From NCBI RefSeq assembly GCF_004210375.1, contig NC_134834.1, forward strand, positions 139,099,009 to 139,163,008: a DNA stretch of 64,000 nt. The letters are read 5' to 3'. Made by a program: the position numbers and the translations under genes. Origin of the DNA: Tachypleus tridentatus. Its lineage: Eukaryota > Arthropoda > Merostomata > Xiphosura > Limulidae. Shown here piece by piece: positions 12,435 through 24,419 of this stretch (positions within the stretch are counted from its first letter, which is position 1; each line of letters begins with the position of its first letter). The notes under the pieces were generated by a model. That model ran no database searches and was not told the origin of the DNA. It was given only the letters and a program-made list of their open reading frames with translations.

Positions 12435-12743
12435 CGGTAACGTATTTGACATGAGACGATACCTTTTACTCATCCTCTTATACACAGGTTCATATATAAC
12501 AGTTCTAGTAAGAACTTTCCAGTAACCAAAACTGCTGTGTTTCTTTTACTTTTGTTTGTTTTTTGATTAGTTGCATTGACCTCTTTTTTTTTCGGTAACG
12601 TATTTGACATGAGACGATACCTTTTACTCATCCTCTTATACACAGGTTCATATATAACAGTTCTAGTAAGAACTTTCCAGTAACCAAAACTGCTGTGTTT
12701 CTTGTACTTTTGTTTGTTTTTTGATTAGTTGCATTGACCTCTT
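12435..12743. repeat. tandem duplication, 158-bp unit
   Basis: The unit beginning cggtaacgtatttgacatg at 12435 is repeated at 12593. The copies differ by one substitution (tcttttac versus tcttgtac) outside the T-run. The near identity implies a recent duplication or an assembly artefact. Confidence 0.95.
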
Positions 12744-14123
12744 GTAACCTACTGTGTTAAGTAACATCCTAGACTTGCTTGATGATAGAGTTGTTCTATA
12801 TACCGAATATCAAAGAAACATACTGAATTTGCTCAAAAAATACAGGGCCGTCTTATACATCGGCAAATACGATATTTATTTTTACTCAAAAGTAGTGTTT
12901 TTAATAAATATACCTTCATCTTTCAATTGAAACCTAACTTATACGTGTCTTCTGTATATATATAGTTTAAATGCCTGCTAAAGAAACGAAAACTAGCATA
13001 TGCAACACCTTTATCATTCTTTATTATAAGCAATAGAATTGGAATTTAGTTGTATTTTTACAAAAGCACAATTAAACGAAGCTAGTATTATATAATTCTG
13101 ATTATGCTTTGCATATTCATTTTAGTGTCGGGAGAACCAACAAAACTGTATGCTTTAGCGGAAGTTACTAATAAAGAATACTGTCAAACCAAAAAATAAC
13201 TACCGCGTTCATTTTTATGAGCTAGTTCTTTGTAAAATCGCTATATTTTATTTATTATTGTTTTTAATTATAGTCTATATAATATAATTCATGTTAAATT
13301 TTACTTTATAGCTATGTTTTATTTTAGAAAGAACTTCTAGGATGACATATTTGAGCTTTGGGTTTCACACATTTTAATTTATTGTACAATCCGAAATAGT
13401 TCAAAAACTATTATTTCACCATATATATATTCTTAAGGTATAGCTGAAGCAGGGAAACAAATGTTGATACCAATCATCAGTAATATTTGTACCTCTCTAT
13501 CGCACATACAAACACACGATACGAGGCCGATCATAGCTAATTCGGTGGATACGTTTGTATTAAACTATCTCTTTAGTTTTCATACGTTTCTCGTATTTAA
13601 GGTCGATTCCTATATGTGATGAGGGGACCTCCCAGAGAAGGTTCTGTCTTTTCAGAGTATCTCCTTCGAGATCCGAACGTCCACCCGTGTGATTGCCGCG
13701 CTTGGCGATCTGTGAAGGGGAGGAGAGTATCCTGCTGGTTGAGGGGTTCAATCCCACATACCAGTTTGGCTTTGAATTACTTTAGACGGGTGAGCTCCCC
13801 AGGGTCATTCGATTGGTCCTCTGGAGCCAGTGTCAACTGAGTACCAGTAGCGGACGTTCTCAACAGGTGTTAGAGACTTTGTGCCTGAAGCTGATATTGG
13901 GTTATGGTGTTCGTGAAACCCTGGCGTTGCCGCCGAGCTTTGTGCTTTCAGCTCTGTGGCGCATCGCTCTTAGAACTTCATGGTGGGTGGGGTTAGTAGA
14001 CACTGAACATTTCTCTTTTTCATGGCTTTTCACACCAGTTACTGCTAAGGTTAAACAACCATTGATCAGTAAGCGACCATGCTTGGGAGGCTGTAATACT
14101 TAGTACCAAGCTACAGCCGGTCA

Positions 14124-14374
14124 GGTATGGCCAGGTGGTTAGCGCGCTCGACTCGCAATCTTAGGGTCGCGGGCTCGAATCCCCGTCGCACCAAACATGC
14201 TTGCCCTTTAAGCCATTGTGGCGTTATTTTGTGACGGTCAATCCCACTATTTGTTGGTAAAAGAGTAATTTAAGAGTTGACCCTTCTTCTAGTCTTACAC
14301 TGCTAAACTGAGGACAACTAGCACAAATAGCCCTTGTGTAACTTTGCGCGAAATTCAAAAACAAACAAACAAAA
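14124..14374 (+). repeat. main-type SINE inside the LINE gag region
   Basis: Complete copy from ggtatggccaggtggtt to an (aaac)n tail. It interrupts the gag remnant, so it inserted after the LINE arrived. Confidence 0.93.
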
Positions 14375-14399
14375 CAGTTAATAACGTGCCTCGATTCCT

Positions 14400-15186
14400 C
14401 ATTTTATTCTCGATATCTGAAAAGCCCCTTGGGCATATATCGCCATTTTTTGTTCAGAAAGGAGTGGAAGGACTCGCTAGCTAGCAAAAAATCTGTCCGA
14501 AAATTAAGATTTGGAGACATTCTGGCTGAAACATCAAAACCAGAAAACAATGAACTCCTTTAAAGTATGAGACTTTTGAGGATTTTTCTATTCAGGTTAC
14601 TACCCATGTTGCCCTGAATACATCTTCGGGAGTCATTGTTGAGAGGGATTTTCTTAACACCCTCGAGTCAGAGTTTCTCGCTGGTCTCTAGAGTCAAGAA
14701 GTTTCGGCCGTGCAATGTATCTCCACTCGTAGAGATGGAGTAATTCGGCCTATCCTCCTCATTTTCACATTCACTTCTCCACGTCCCCTACATGTGTAAA
14801 GTTTGGCCCTGTATCCCTAAACATATCCAGTAGTTCCAGTGACAACTGTTTTTGTCACTCTAAGACCGCTTTCCGTGGTTCTTTGTGCTGTACCTGTCGT
14901 GGTGGCAAAGACCAGGAGGCATGTGCTATGTGACCAGGAGAGTCACTGCATCAACTGTGATGGCTCCCAACCTTCCTATTCTGGTTCTTGCTTCAAGTGG
15001 ATCGAGGAAGTGCTTGGATCCCTCTCTTTGCCTCAGTGGTGGAAAACTGTTACACAATCACTAAACTTACTCTCATCTGACAGAGATACGCCCAATCGAA
15101 CTCGGACGGAATCCATGGAGGTCAATAGACTTTTGTCTTGCATAGAGAAGTGGTATGATGACAAGCCAAAGGGCTCTCTACCATAA
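14400..15186 (+). pseudogene. LINE ORF1 (gag-like), broken
   Basis: Frame segments include FVQKGVEGLAS, a central part matching the usual gag RNA-binding region (VTTHVALNTSSGVIVERDF, then AVQCISTRRDGVIRPI), and HCINCDGSQPSYSGSCFKW, the last zinc knuckle and its flank. Stops and shifts break the frame several times and the earlier knuckles are eroded. The product would have bound element RNA. Confidence 0.8.
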
Positions 15187-15212
15187 TCTCCTACTAAATA
15201 ACAATAGCCACA

Positions 15213-15830
15213 ATGATGCAGTGGAACTGTCGATGCATACATTTCAGTTTGGACGTCATTAAGGCCCTGGTTGATTCATACCATCTAGTCTGTCTTTCCT
15301 TCATTAAAACTTTCATTCACCCTTTGGCAATTTTTTTGTGTAGGAAAGACAAGTTGTGTGATGGTCGAATCCATGATGTTGTGGTTTTGCTAGTCTCCCA
15401 GCATGTTCCATTCACATCTGTGCTACTAGCCACTCTACTTGAGGCTGTAGCAATTCGTCTCTTTGGGTTGTACTATCAGTGTTTGTTCCATCTACCTGTC
15501 TCCAAGAGGTACTTGCAATCTGTTAGAACGTGATGTTCTTTTAGGTCATTTGCAATCTCCCTTTCTTCAGTTGGGTGATTTTAGTGGACATAGCCTCCTC
15601 TGGGGCTGTGTCAACATTGATGAAGGGGCTATTCCGTGAAGCATATGCTCACAGATTACAAACTCTTTCTTTTCAATGATGGCTTGTTTATTTACTTTCA
15701 TGCACCCAATATGGCTTTAACTGCTATAGATCTATTTATCCGCTCACCCTCACTATATCGTCATTTTTCTTGGAGTATGGAGTAATCATCTTCCCATCAT
15801 CTTGCAAGAAACTAGTCATTGAAGATGCTC
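15213..15830 (+). pseudogene. LINE ORF2 AP-endonuclease domain, broken
   Basis: It begins MMQWNCR, the usual start of this nuclease domain, followed by IKALVDSYHLVCLS, a degraded ETF motif (KTFIHP), DGRIHDVVVLLVSQ and, in another frame, LGDFSGHSLLWGC (the GDFN-like catalytic loop). It ends near ANYWSNHLPI-like sequence where SDHFP is expected. The catalytic residues are partly lost. This enzyme normally nicks target DNA during retrotransposition. Confidence 0.8.
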
Positions 15831-15879
15831 ACGAGCTATGGTGGAAGTTGGATCAGGATGACTCTTCCGAAACTTTTTA

Positions 15880-16667
15880 TACAGAGAGCTCGAAGTCAGG
15901 TGCCTCTGTTGGCTCTGCCATGGTTTGCCATGGCTCGATAGTTCCACACAGATTCCTCTAAGCAGTCTCTGTTTTCACTGCCGAGTCATATGCTATCTCT
16001 TTTTGCCGTAGATCATGTAACAGCTAACCAATACTTTAACTATAGTATTTACACATACTTTTTTAGCTGTCTACAGGCTCTGGAATTACTTTACTTGACT
16101 TCCCACCTTGTTCTCCTTGACGTTTTGAACCGTGTGACCCAGTATTCTTTGTCGTCTGTTCGTATCTGTTTTTTTCTGGATACCAGGCGACGTTGGCATT
16201 CGGAGAAAGAAACTCGCCGACACCGCAGCTAAGTCTGTCTTGCTGGTACCATTGCCGCCAGGTCTTTTCCGTGTATGGACTACGGTCCTGTGATCAACGC
16301 TCAGCTTCGTGCAGTTGGCAGTCGGTTTGGGGTGAAGCAGATTCAAATCTTCTGTAGCTCTTTGGCCGTCTAGTTTCCGCAAGGATTGTAAGGAGGAATT
16401 TGTCTTGACAAGGCTCCGCAATAGTCACAGCTTTTTAACCTATCTTCTTCTTGTAACTGGCCCAGATGCACCAACATATGGCATTTGTGACACAATAACA
16501 CGTTTTACTATCATGCCGTCGTTACAACCATGAGCAGCAGCACCGTTTTAGACATTTTTACACTCAGAATTTACCATTGACTTTGGAAAATGTCATTTGT
16601 GATGGTATCTCTGTCCGTCTTGACTGTGTCTTTAGTTTTATACGTGCCATTGCACTTGTTAATTCTA
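15880..16667 (+). pseudogene. LINE RNase H and C-terminal region, broken
   Basis: SSKSGASVGSAMVCHGSIVPH matches the first RNase H strand, where an Asp of TDGSK is already lost. It is followed by VFTAES, then SSVRICFF with a decayed PGH motif (DTRRRWHSEKETRR in the open frame). Downstream, HRFRHFYTQNLPLTLENVI and CDGISVRLDCVFSFIRAIA form the element C-terminus. Adjacent frames must be combined, so it is a relic. Confidence 0.75.
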
Positions 16668-16963
16668 TGTAGGTTGTACATTGTTTTGGATTTCAACAAC
16701 AACACACACACGCAAAAACAACAATACAAATACCATATTTTAGCATGTACCATTTTTACTTTGTCAACTTTCATCTATTGTATATATTTTGCTGTTTTTT
16801 AACTTTTTTTACGTTTCCCTGGAAATTGTTTTGATTTAAAAAAGAAATGAAACAATTTCAATTTTTTTCAACTGATGGTTCGCTCTTTTACCGACTGTTT
16901 TGTGCAAATAATATAGTTTCTTTGCGCTATTAAACACAAACAAAAGGATGCTAGCATGCTCCT

Positions 16964-17085
16964 CAGTGGCACAGCTGTATGTCTGCGAACTCACAATGTT
17001 TTAACCGGCTTTCGATACCTGTGGTGGGCAGAGCACAGATAACCCATTATGAAGCTTTGTGTTTAATTCCAAGTAATAAAACCAT
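16964..17085 (+). repeat. tRNA-like repeat, type C
   Basis: cctcagtggcacagctgtat, ggctttcgatacctgtggtg and gggcagagcacagataaccc are all recognisable, followed by a short A-rich tail. Confidence 0.8.
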
Positions 17086-17459
17086 CCTACCAAAAAAACT
17101 TGTATTTAACATTTTGCTTGATTTATTTTTTGTTTGTATTTATCACTCTTTAGCTTTAATTTTTTTCTCTCGGTAGTTTATTCACATAGTATAGTATCAA
17201 ATTTCTCGTACACACTAAAATGTAGAAATAATATTGGAAAATGAACAACAATGGCAGTTTTCCTTCTGTAACAACAATAAACACTCCTTTTATTCTTATA
17301 ATTTGGCTATTGTTTATTTATATTTTAATTGAAAAACGTATGAGTTGAGATTACACTATTTAACTTTGAAACTGTTAAAAAGGAAGTAAAAAAAAAAAAA
17401 CTTATTTTATATCATAAGCTTGTGTGAAACTACTATTCAGGTAACTTTTTTTATTTTAG

Positions 17460-17646
17460 TAAATCACTCAGCGATCAGTCCCGTAGAGCAGGAGTTTCTC
17501 GTGAATTCCTGGAGAGTTACAAGAAAATGTCAGAAAATCATTACAAACACATGCACTTGTATTCATTATCATTGGCTTGGAAGCCTGTCAGGATGTGGAA
17601 TTTTTTGGAATGTTGTGATGAGAAAGTCTGGAAGCCCATGTTGTAG
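17460..17646 (+). CDS. candidate 3' terminal exon, unknown protein
   Basis: A very good acceptor (aactttttttattttag) precedes an open frame of 61 residues ending in TAG: SREFLESYKKMSENHYK, then LYSLSLAWKPVRMWNFLECC and VWKPML. It would start in phase 2. The composition (Trp, Tyr, Cys, Met) is unlike random AT-rich sequence. Another frame over the start reads SPVEQEFLVNSWRVTRK, faintly like a globin A helix but with no continuation. An A-run at 17748 follows without a clear AATAAA, so a 3' retrocopy is also possible. The family is not recognised. Confidence 0.35.
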
Positions 17647-18281
17647 AGAATAGTGATTCCATGTACTTTTATCACAGTTTTGTTTCTTATACTATATCTT
17701 CCACTTGTATAGTTAACTACAATTTACTAACATCCTTCTTATTCCAAAAAAAAAAAAGTAATTTCCTTTAACTCTCTGATGTAATTTAAATTTTTACGTG
17801 ATATTTAAAAGTCCTGGCTCGATGTGTGTTATTATTGAGAAATTCATTTGTTCATTTGTTAATATAGAGACATAGCAAGCTTTACAAAGTACTATGTAAG
17901 CCAGCATTTACTTTTGCTCAAAAATACAATTTGAAGAAGTTCTAGGTGGATAATTCAGAACCATTAACATTCAGTGTTCCTGTTAACGGAGCTTTAAAAC
18001 GAACACTGTAATTCGGTACTAATGCAAAGTTAATGAAAACGCTATGTAACTTCAGTCATCGTACATCTCTTGGTTATCAAATGGCTTGTACTTGTACAAA
18101 GCAATCACACATACTTCCTCTTTCTTGACCATCAGACAGTCTAAAATGTTTTAAAAAGTGATAGGTGTTATAAATGCTTTCTAGGGAAATAATTGTTGAT
18201 AACTATTTAAAGAACAGGCTTATTAATTACATTAACAAACTTGATCTGAGTACTGTTTTACCCATTTTCTATATACTCCAA

Positions 18282-18556
18282 GGCCCGGCATGGCCAGGTG
18301 GTTAAGGCACTCGACTCGTAATCTGAGGGTCGCGGGTTCGAATCCCCGTCAAACCAAACATGCTCGTTATTTCAGCCGTGGAGGCGTTATAATGTGACGA
18401 TCAATCCCACTATTCGTTGGTAAAAGAGTAGCTTAAGAGGTGGTGGTGGGTGTTGATAACTAGCTGCTTTCCCTCTAGTCTTACACTGCTAAGTTAGGGA
18501 CGGCCAATGCAGATAGTCCAGCCCTTGTGTAGCTTTGTGCAAAATTCAAAAAACAA
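18282..18556 (+). repeat. main-type SINE, full length
   Basis: A good reference copy. The tRNA-like head ggcccggcatggccaggtgg has an A-box-like region, and ggttcgaatcc is the B box. The body has agccgtggaggcgttat, aatcccactattcgttgg and ccctctagtcttacactgct, and the tail is gctttgtgcaaaattc plus A-rich. The head loop ctcgtaa resembles a tRNA-Thr(CGU) anticodon loop. Confidence 0.95.
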
Positions 18557-19139
18557 TTTAGTCTTATATTATTGCACTAATAAAGGCTCATGTTTTACTA
18601 GTATAATTTCTTCCTCATTATAGTTTGATGTAGTTATGTTAAACTTGAGCTACGAATTCTTTTTTTAAATATTAGTCATTTAACCGAATATTAAACCTTA
18701 TGGATACATACATGAGTCTCTGATGGAGCAGCTTTAAGGGTGCTCAATTAATGATGCTATAATGTGGATTCGATATTCGTTGTGGGCACTGAGCAGAAAA
18801 ACCTTTATGAATCATTGGAGAGGTGTATATATATATATTTTTTTAAAACGTGTTACATGTCTTTGTTATAAATCTATTTGACCCCTTCCAGTATCATACA
18901 AAACCCACATGAAAGCAGAGCATAACTTTAGTATTTTGGTTTTAGTTAACAGTGAGCATAATCAACACAATGGTAGGTTAGTTTTGTTGTGAATGCATTT
19001 AAGGCCTTAATATACCTGGTTTTTGAATAAATTTGGTATTTACTGAAATGCTGGATCTAACTGCAACGCCCCTATAATCCCATACCCACTTACACTCTCG
19101 TCCCTAGGACACATGCCCGGCAATGGTCAGTTGCAAACT

Positions 19140-19250
19140 CCCTCTTCGTCTGAAGATGACTTAAGAAGGTCGAAACGTTGTTCTGTAGCTTATATTCATA
19201 CCAACTGTCTTGAGAATACGTTTTTACTTTAAGTAGGTTTCTCGTCATCA
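19140..19250 (+). repeat. retroelement 3' remnant with hammerhead-like core
   Basis: CTGAAGA (19150-19156), a small GAC/GGTC stem and GAAAC (19172-19176) precede the 44-bp tail shared with 6519-6562. Penelope-like elements are known to carry hammerhead ribozyme motifs (CUGANGA, stem, GAAA). No coding part remains. Confidence 0.45.
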
Positions 19251-19539
19251 TGACTATATTTTGTTTTATGAGGTTAACATTTTAAACTTATGTGTAATTT
19301 TTTACAAAAAAAGAAAGGATGTTTAATATTGTATCTCATTCAAGATTACAGAAGTCATAATATAAATCTGATCATCTTAGAAACAAACGGTATTCGAATA
19401 AATTTAAGTTAAATAGTAGTAAGCAGCAGATGCTAATTAAGTAAAAATATGAGATTTAAAGAGCACAAAATGACATAATGCTATTCCATAAATCGCTAAT
19501 ATGTACTCTCTCCTACTGAAGCTCTGTTCTGGTCGAAAG

Positions 19540-19730
19540 TTTCTTGTTATAATATTTAAGTCTTCCTGCCCACATTTAACTCTTGAACTACTTTTTACTG
19601 ATAAATAATGTGGTTGAATGTCACATAAAACATCCTTATGGCAGAAAGTGCAAATATGTTCTATGTTCAGAGACAAGCTTTGATCTTGCAGCCCACAGTT
19701 AGTGAGTCGAACCCCTATGCTATGCTTGAA
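19540..19730 (-). repeat. degenerate main-type SINE
   Basis: ttaactcttgaactactt, actgataaataatgtgg, aatgtcacataaaacatcc and gtgagtcgaacccc align in order with a minus-strand SINE. It explains most of the 107-residue minus-strand ORF here, which is therefore not a gene. Confidence 0.6.
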
Positions 19731-19934
19731 ATAGTAAATTTTTAGCAAAGGTAACCCCAAAGTTACTTCATTTTAAGGAGATCATATTAGATAATGAAAA
19801 ATGGACGGTCACTGAAACAAAGGATATACTTCAATATTTGTAGTAAGCTTATCACCGGCGAGGTCGAAAGTAAGATACTGAAAATTATATCATTTTGAAT
19901 CCTATCCTGTTTTTGTCACCTGACTGGACAGCAG

Positions 19935-20042
19935 TAAATTTCAGATTTACACTCTAAAGTCAGGGGTTTAATTTCCCTTGGTGGATAGAGCAGATAGCCC
20001 AATGTGGATTTACTGTAAGAAAATACACATTTTATGCTATTT
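19935..20042 (+). repeat. tRNA-like repeat, type B
   Basis: cagatttacactctaaagtc, aggggtttaatttccc and gcagatagcccaatgtgg match the type B repeat. Confidence 0.7.
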
Positions 20043-20299
20043 CCTCACAAAAAAAATATCAGGAAAACTTAGTGCAATTTTCACTGTATCTTTTCTACTG
20101 TGGCAGCAGCATATTTAGATACTTCTTACATGAATTTAGGAAAACATATAGGTACAAGGTACTTATATATTTGGAGGTTAGCAAATGTTTCACTAATTCT
20201 GGTAGCAACAATTCGACTTCTTTTACTGCAGTGTTTCACATTATATTATCTTTGTAATTTTTAAGTCTCATATTTTTACTTAATTGACACCTGCTGTTC

Positions 20300-23200
20300 A
20301 CTATTATTTAATTCAAAATTTCTTTGGATACTATTTGTTTCTCAGATGATCTGATTTATAATATGGTTTCCTTTTAACGTTGAATTGCATAAAATATTAA
20401 GCATTCTTTCTTTTTTGACTAAAATAGTCTTTTTACATAAAATGAAAATGTGAACCATGAACAAACAAAAAGTTATTAATCACAGGTTTTGCTACTTTTC
20501 ATTACGTCGTAGGAAAAATCACTGATTTGCCAATTCATTTTATTCAAGTTTGCAGGAAGAAACATTGTCCTCAACGTTTTTATTTTAAAACAGTTATTCA
20601 GCGGCATTTGATTGCTGTCGAAATAGATTTGTCCAAAAACTTTAATCTAATAGAGAGAGTAGAAAGCAAACCATACCATTTTAAGTTAATTGTCTACCCC
20701 AGGCTGGAATGTTCGTTCTTCATAAACAAGCTAACCGGTAGACGTTGTTTGCTAATTAGCAGTTGTTCTGTGTGTTTCATTCCAGGTAGTAATATATTTA
20801 CACTGTAGAGTGACACAATACAAATATTTTGTGAAATATAGGACTAGTAATAACAGTCAGTTCGCTAATTAAATTTTATACCTATCGAAATAAATCAGCA
20901 CGTCATTCCATTTAACATTGTGAGATTACAGTTCACAACACAATTCGTAATATTAATTTATGAAGTTCAGGAATATGCATATCGAGAAATAATAAGCGGT
21001 ATTTATATCGCATTCTTCACGAAATCATGAGGTATAATGAAAAACACATTTTGGTACATAGTCTTCTTGACTTGGTGAATGCCCAGTTTTCTTGCGATGG
21101 ATGTTTGCTTAATGAAAAAGATCTAATTAGAGATAACTGAAGTACCTTGAAAGATGTACAAAGTAAGACATCTCTGGAATTTGCTATATATTTCGGCCAT
21201 GGAGCGGTTTAATTTTAGTTTCCGGTTTTTGTAACGATCGATTGCTACTAAACGTTAGAGGCACAATAAAAATAATCAAAGTACCCAAAGAATGTACAAA
21301 GTACAATGGGTTTGTAATCTGATACACTCTAACTTGGGCGAACTTCGCATAGCCCACTTTTAACGTACAAGTATTTTCGACATAAAAAAAACACAAACAA
21401 TCATATCAAACTTTACCCCCAAAAAAATGTTATGGATGATTTCTTGTTCGGAAGTCGTTAAAGTGTGACTTGCAAACTAACAAGTGACAAATAATACACA
21501 CTCAGTAACGAATAATGGGGTGTCGACCTATCCTTAGTATGAAATATCAATATATAGCGTCAAGTGTAAGTTTGGTTCATTCATGATGAGATCTTGGAGA
21601 AGTGTATATTCACTTAACAGGTAACATTAAACAAATTATCAAATATGATTCTTAACGTCGATCTATATGAAAACAAAAACATTGCATAAGATTCTAAAGG
21701 GAATAGAAATATTTTTCCGCCAAGTGGTAAATACTACGTCAGTAAACGCAGAGCAGCTGCCAGGTGACTCGCTCAGGTAGAGGATTCGCCACCAGCTATT
21801 GGAAATTCCCCACCTCTTTTTTTTTTTTTTTTGTCTTCTCCCAGAAACGTGTTACTTACTTATTTATATATCTAATGGCCCAATTTTGTTAAACATTCAA
21901 ATCCTAGTCTTCTTCCTTACACAAGTACCAAAAATGAAATATTTATTTATCCTCCATGGGCTTAAAAAGGGAAATTGATAACCTGTCATCTAGTGTTTGT
22001 TTTTAATCATCCTTTTTAAATTATGTGTATGTCTGAGGAACGATCATATAATCAATGATTTTTAAAACATATTGTTATTTTTAGATTGTATAGCACTTAT
22101 ACAGGGGGTTTAGGAGCTAGCAGAGATGTGTATCGAACATAATGGTGATCAAATGAAGACAGATATATTTGCCAGTGTTTCTTCGATATCCAAAAAATTA
22201 GACAAAACAATTCAAATTTCTTCAATATGTAATTATGAATTATTAAATAAAATGTAAAAGAGAATCAAAATTTGAATCAAATTCAAATAATGAAATTTGA
22301 AGAATGGGAATTTTATTTTTTGTGAAATATATTTTAAGCAGTTTATTAAGTGTATAACTTTGAAGAAAAAATAAAGGTTGATTATAATCAGATTAAGTAT
22401 TCGCCTTATAAAATGGATAAAGCATTCAGTTTTCATATTCCAGTTTTTATGTTCTTTTAGTACCTATTGACACAGTTAAACGTGGGGTATAGCTGATTAT
22501 TGGTTAATACCAATTTTAATACTAATAGAAATACTAATAAAAGTTGACATTACTTCTGGATTAATTGATATATATTGAAAAGTAATGTATGCATTCTTAT
22601 GACATTATTAATATAAGGTGAAATTTACAAGGCATGTATCTATTATATCTTAATAATGTGATCTTAAAAAGATTAATATAAATTTACTATTTACAAATGT
22701 TGCAATTTCTAGAAGTGTCAACTTGTGGCATTCTTCATTTTTCTATCAATCAATAAAATTTTCTTTTCTTTTAATGCCGTGTTTTATCGTTATTGTGGTT
22801 ATGCCAGGGTCTGGTACATTGCTAACTTAAAATCTTCTGCATTGTATGCTATCATCTATTGTTCCGCTAAAGTGGAGTTCCTACAAGTTCATTCAGAGGT
22901 AATAATGGTATTTATAAAATATCTTTAGTATAATTCAAAAACTATTTCCTAGGGGTCTCATAAACTAAAAAAAGACAGGTAGTCACCTTTTTATCGTTCA
23001 ATCACATAGTTACCCCTAGATAAATAATCCTGAAATGCTAAATATGTGCTTATCATTGTCAGTCTTTAAAACTAACCTGATTATCAAAGTTATGAAACTA
23101 ATCTATCTGATTCGAAGTTGATTTTCTAATATTAATTGTAGAATATTAAAGAATATTATGCTGGAAATTTTCACGGATTTGTAGAATACTATGGAAAACT

Positions 23201-23850
23201 GAGAAACAAGGAGCAATTAATATTTGAAAACCAGTCTTAAACAGTAAACTGGAGAGATTAGGAAAATTGTTGGCAGTACTCTAGGTGTTATTTGATTTAC
23301 TCAAAAAAATGGTTAAGCCAAACGGTAGAATAATAAACAGTATTTGCCTGAAACGTAAAATATTCGTACTTTTAACTGAGTATCGTTTACTTGAAATGTT
23401 AACGAAGAAAGGTCCTGATATTTTCTATCGTTTTCTTATTGACAGAGAACAAATGACGAACCTTATTCCACTAACAAGTCTGTTACAAATGGGATTTAAA
23501 AAATATGACATGATTTTTAAACACAGCTAGTGAACATTTAAACGAAGGCTACCTAACACACTTTGCGTGATACATTACGCTATACATTTTTTTTAATCAA
23601 TCTGCAAGTCTAAATAAAGTAATCAATATTATTGAGTGGTTGAATGTGTGTGTGTATGTGTATATCTATATACGGAGCTTCCCTTTATATTTATAATGTC
23701 GATTGTATCACGGTTATAACGTGTTTTATACCAGCATTAGTAGTATGTTCACGCCGTACAGATAATTATTCCGCTGTACAGGTTGTTTACTTTATTTGCT
23801 GTCTCAGCTCTAAAGCAGCTGATTCCTGAGGCTGGAGGCTGGACAGGGGC
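20300..23850. other. AT-rich intergenic DNA
   Basis: Several ORFs of 60-93 residues occur. None has a recognised domain or convincing exon borders. Confidence 0.5.
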
Positions 23851-23859
23851 AACAAGTTT

Positions 23860-24270
23860 GACGGTGACGTTGAGCAGGTGAAGTGAGGACAAAGATGGAT
23901 TTTGAATACATGTTCTATGGTGCAAGATGATCTCTTGAATCCAGCCCTACTAATTAGACCGCACCTGTTGCTTCAGCCTAACAGCCCGCATTGTATTGAC
24001 GCCCTCTGTGCTACCAAAGAATTAATCGACGGCCTTTTACGAGCACGTGGCACGTGCTCTAGCAGGTGCTTTTAGATTGCGGGCCGCACCGTTGGGTGTC
24101 TTTCACAATTGCTGACACACGACACCAATTACTGTTATCTAATTTCTTATGTCTATACAAATGTTGAAATTGTAGAGGTTGAAGCAAAGATCCGTTTGGT
24201 GGCGCTTCTGTGTGAGATCATGCGGGATGGTATTTAACATGCAGCCACGTACTAGAGACACCTGCGAAAT
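23860..24270. promoter_or_regulatory. E-box-rich, CpG-rich block, candidate enhancer
   Basis: Five strong E-boxes lie within 194 bp: CAGGTG 23875, CACCTG 23962, CACGTG 24044, CACGTG 24051 and CAGGTG 24063. The two CACGTG sites form a perfect 9+1+9 palindrome at 24041-24059. GC and CpG content exceed the surroundings. No convincing coding frame or repeat explains the block. It lies about 8.3 kb past the gcm 3' end, and any regulatory target is unknown. Confidence 0.35.
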
Positions 24271-24419
24271 CTGTGCACTGAACCGTTTTTGTACAGTAGA
24301 GAACCATATATCTATAGTTCAAAACAAAACAGAAAATAAGAAAATGCGTGTTAGGTTGTTATTGTTGTATGACAAACGAAGAAACATCAATACAACTAAA
24401 TAGTATATTGTATCTTTAT

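Larger units (their letters stand above)
13600..16670 (+). mobile_element. Jockey/I-type non-LTR retrotransposon relic, RT deleted
   Basis: In order it shows a GC-rich 5' leader (13600-14030), gag remnants (14030-15190) split by a SINE at 14124-14374, an AP-endonuclease domain (15213 to about 15830), an abrupt jump into RNase H (about 15880-16270), and a C-terminal Cys/His stretch ending near 16670. No reverse transcriptase motif lies between the endonuclease and RNase H parts, so the RT has been removed. Frameshifts and stops occur throughout. A gag with Jockey-like zinc knuckles together with an RNase H fits arthropod I/Jockey-group LINEs. Confidence 0.88.

Noticed and set aside
18282..18356. 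tRNA gene
   Set aside because: The tRNA-like head is part of a SINE with body, tail and many copies. Pairing in the anticodon arm is poor.
19437..19760. 107-residue minus-strand ORF
   Set aside because: It mostly overlaps a degenerate SINE and has no protein features.
23285..23530. ORF with a CARD-like C-terminal pattern (EYRLLEMLTKKGPDIFYRFL)
   Set aside because: Only about 25 residues resemble CARD helices 4-5. There is no upstream half, no good exon borders and no neighbouring gene.
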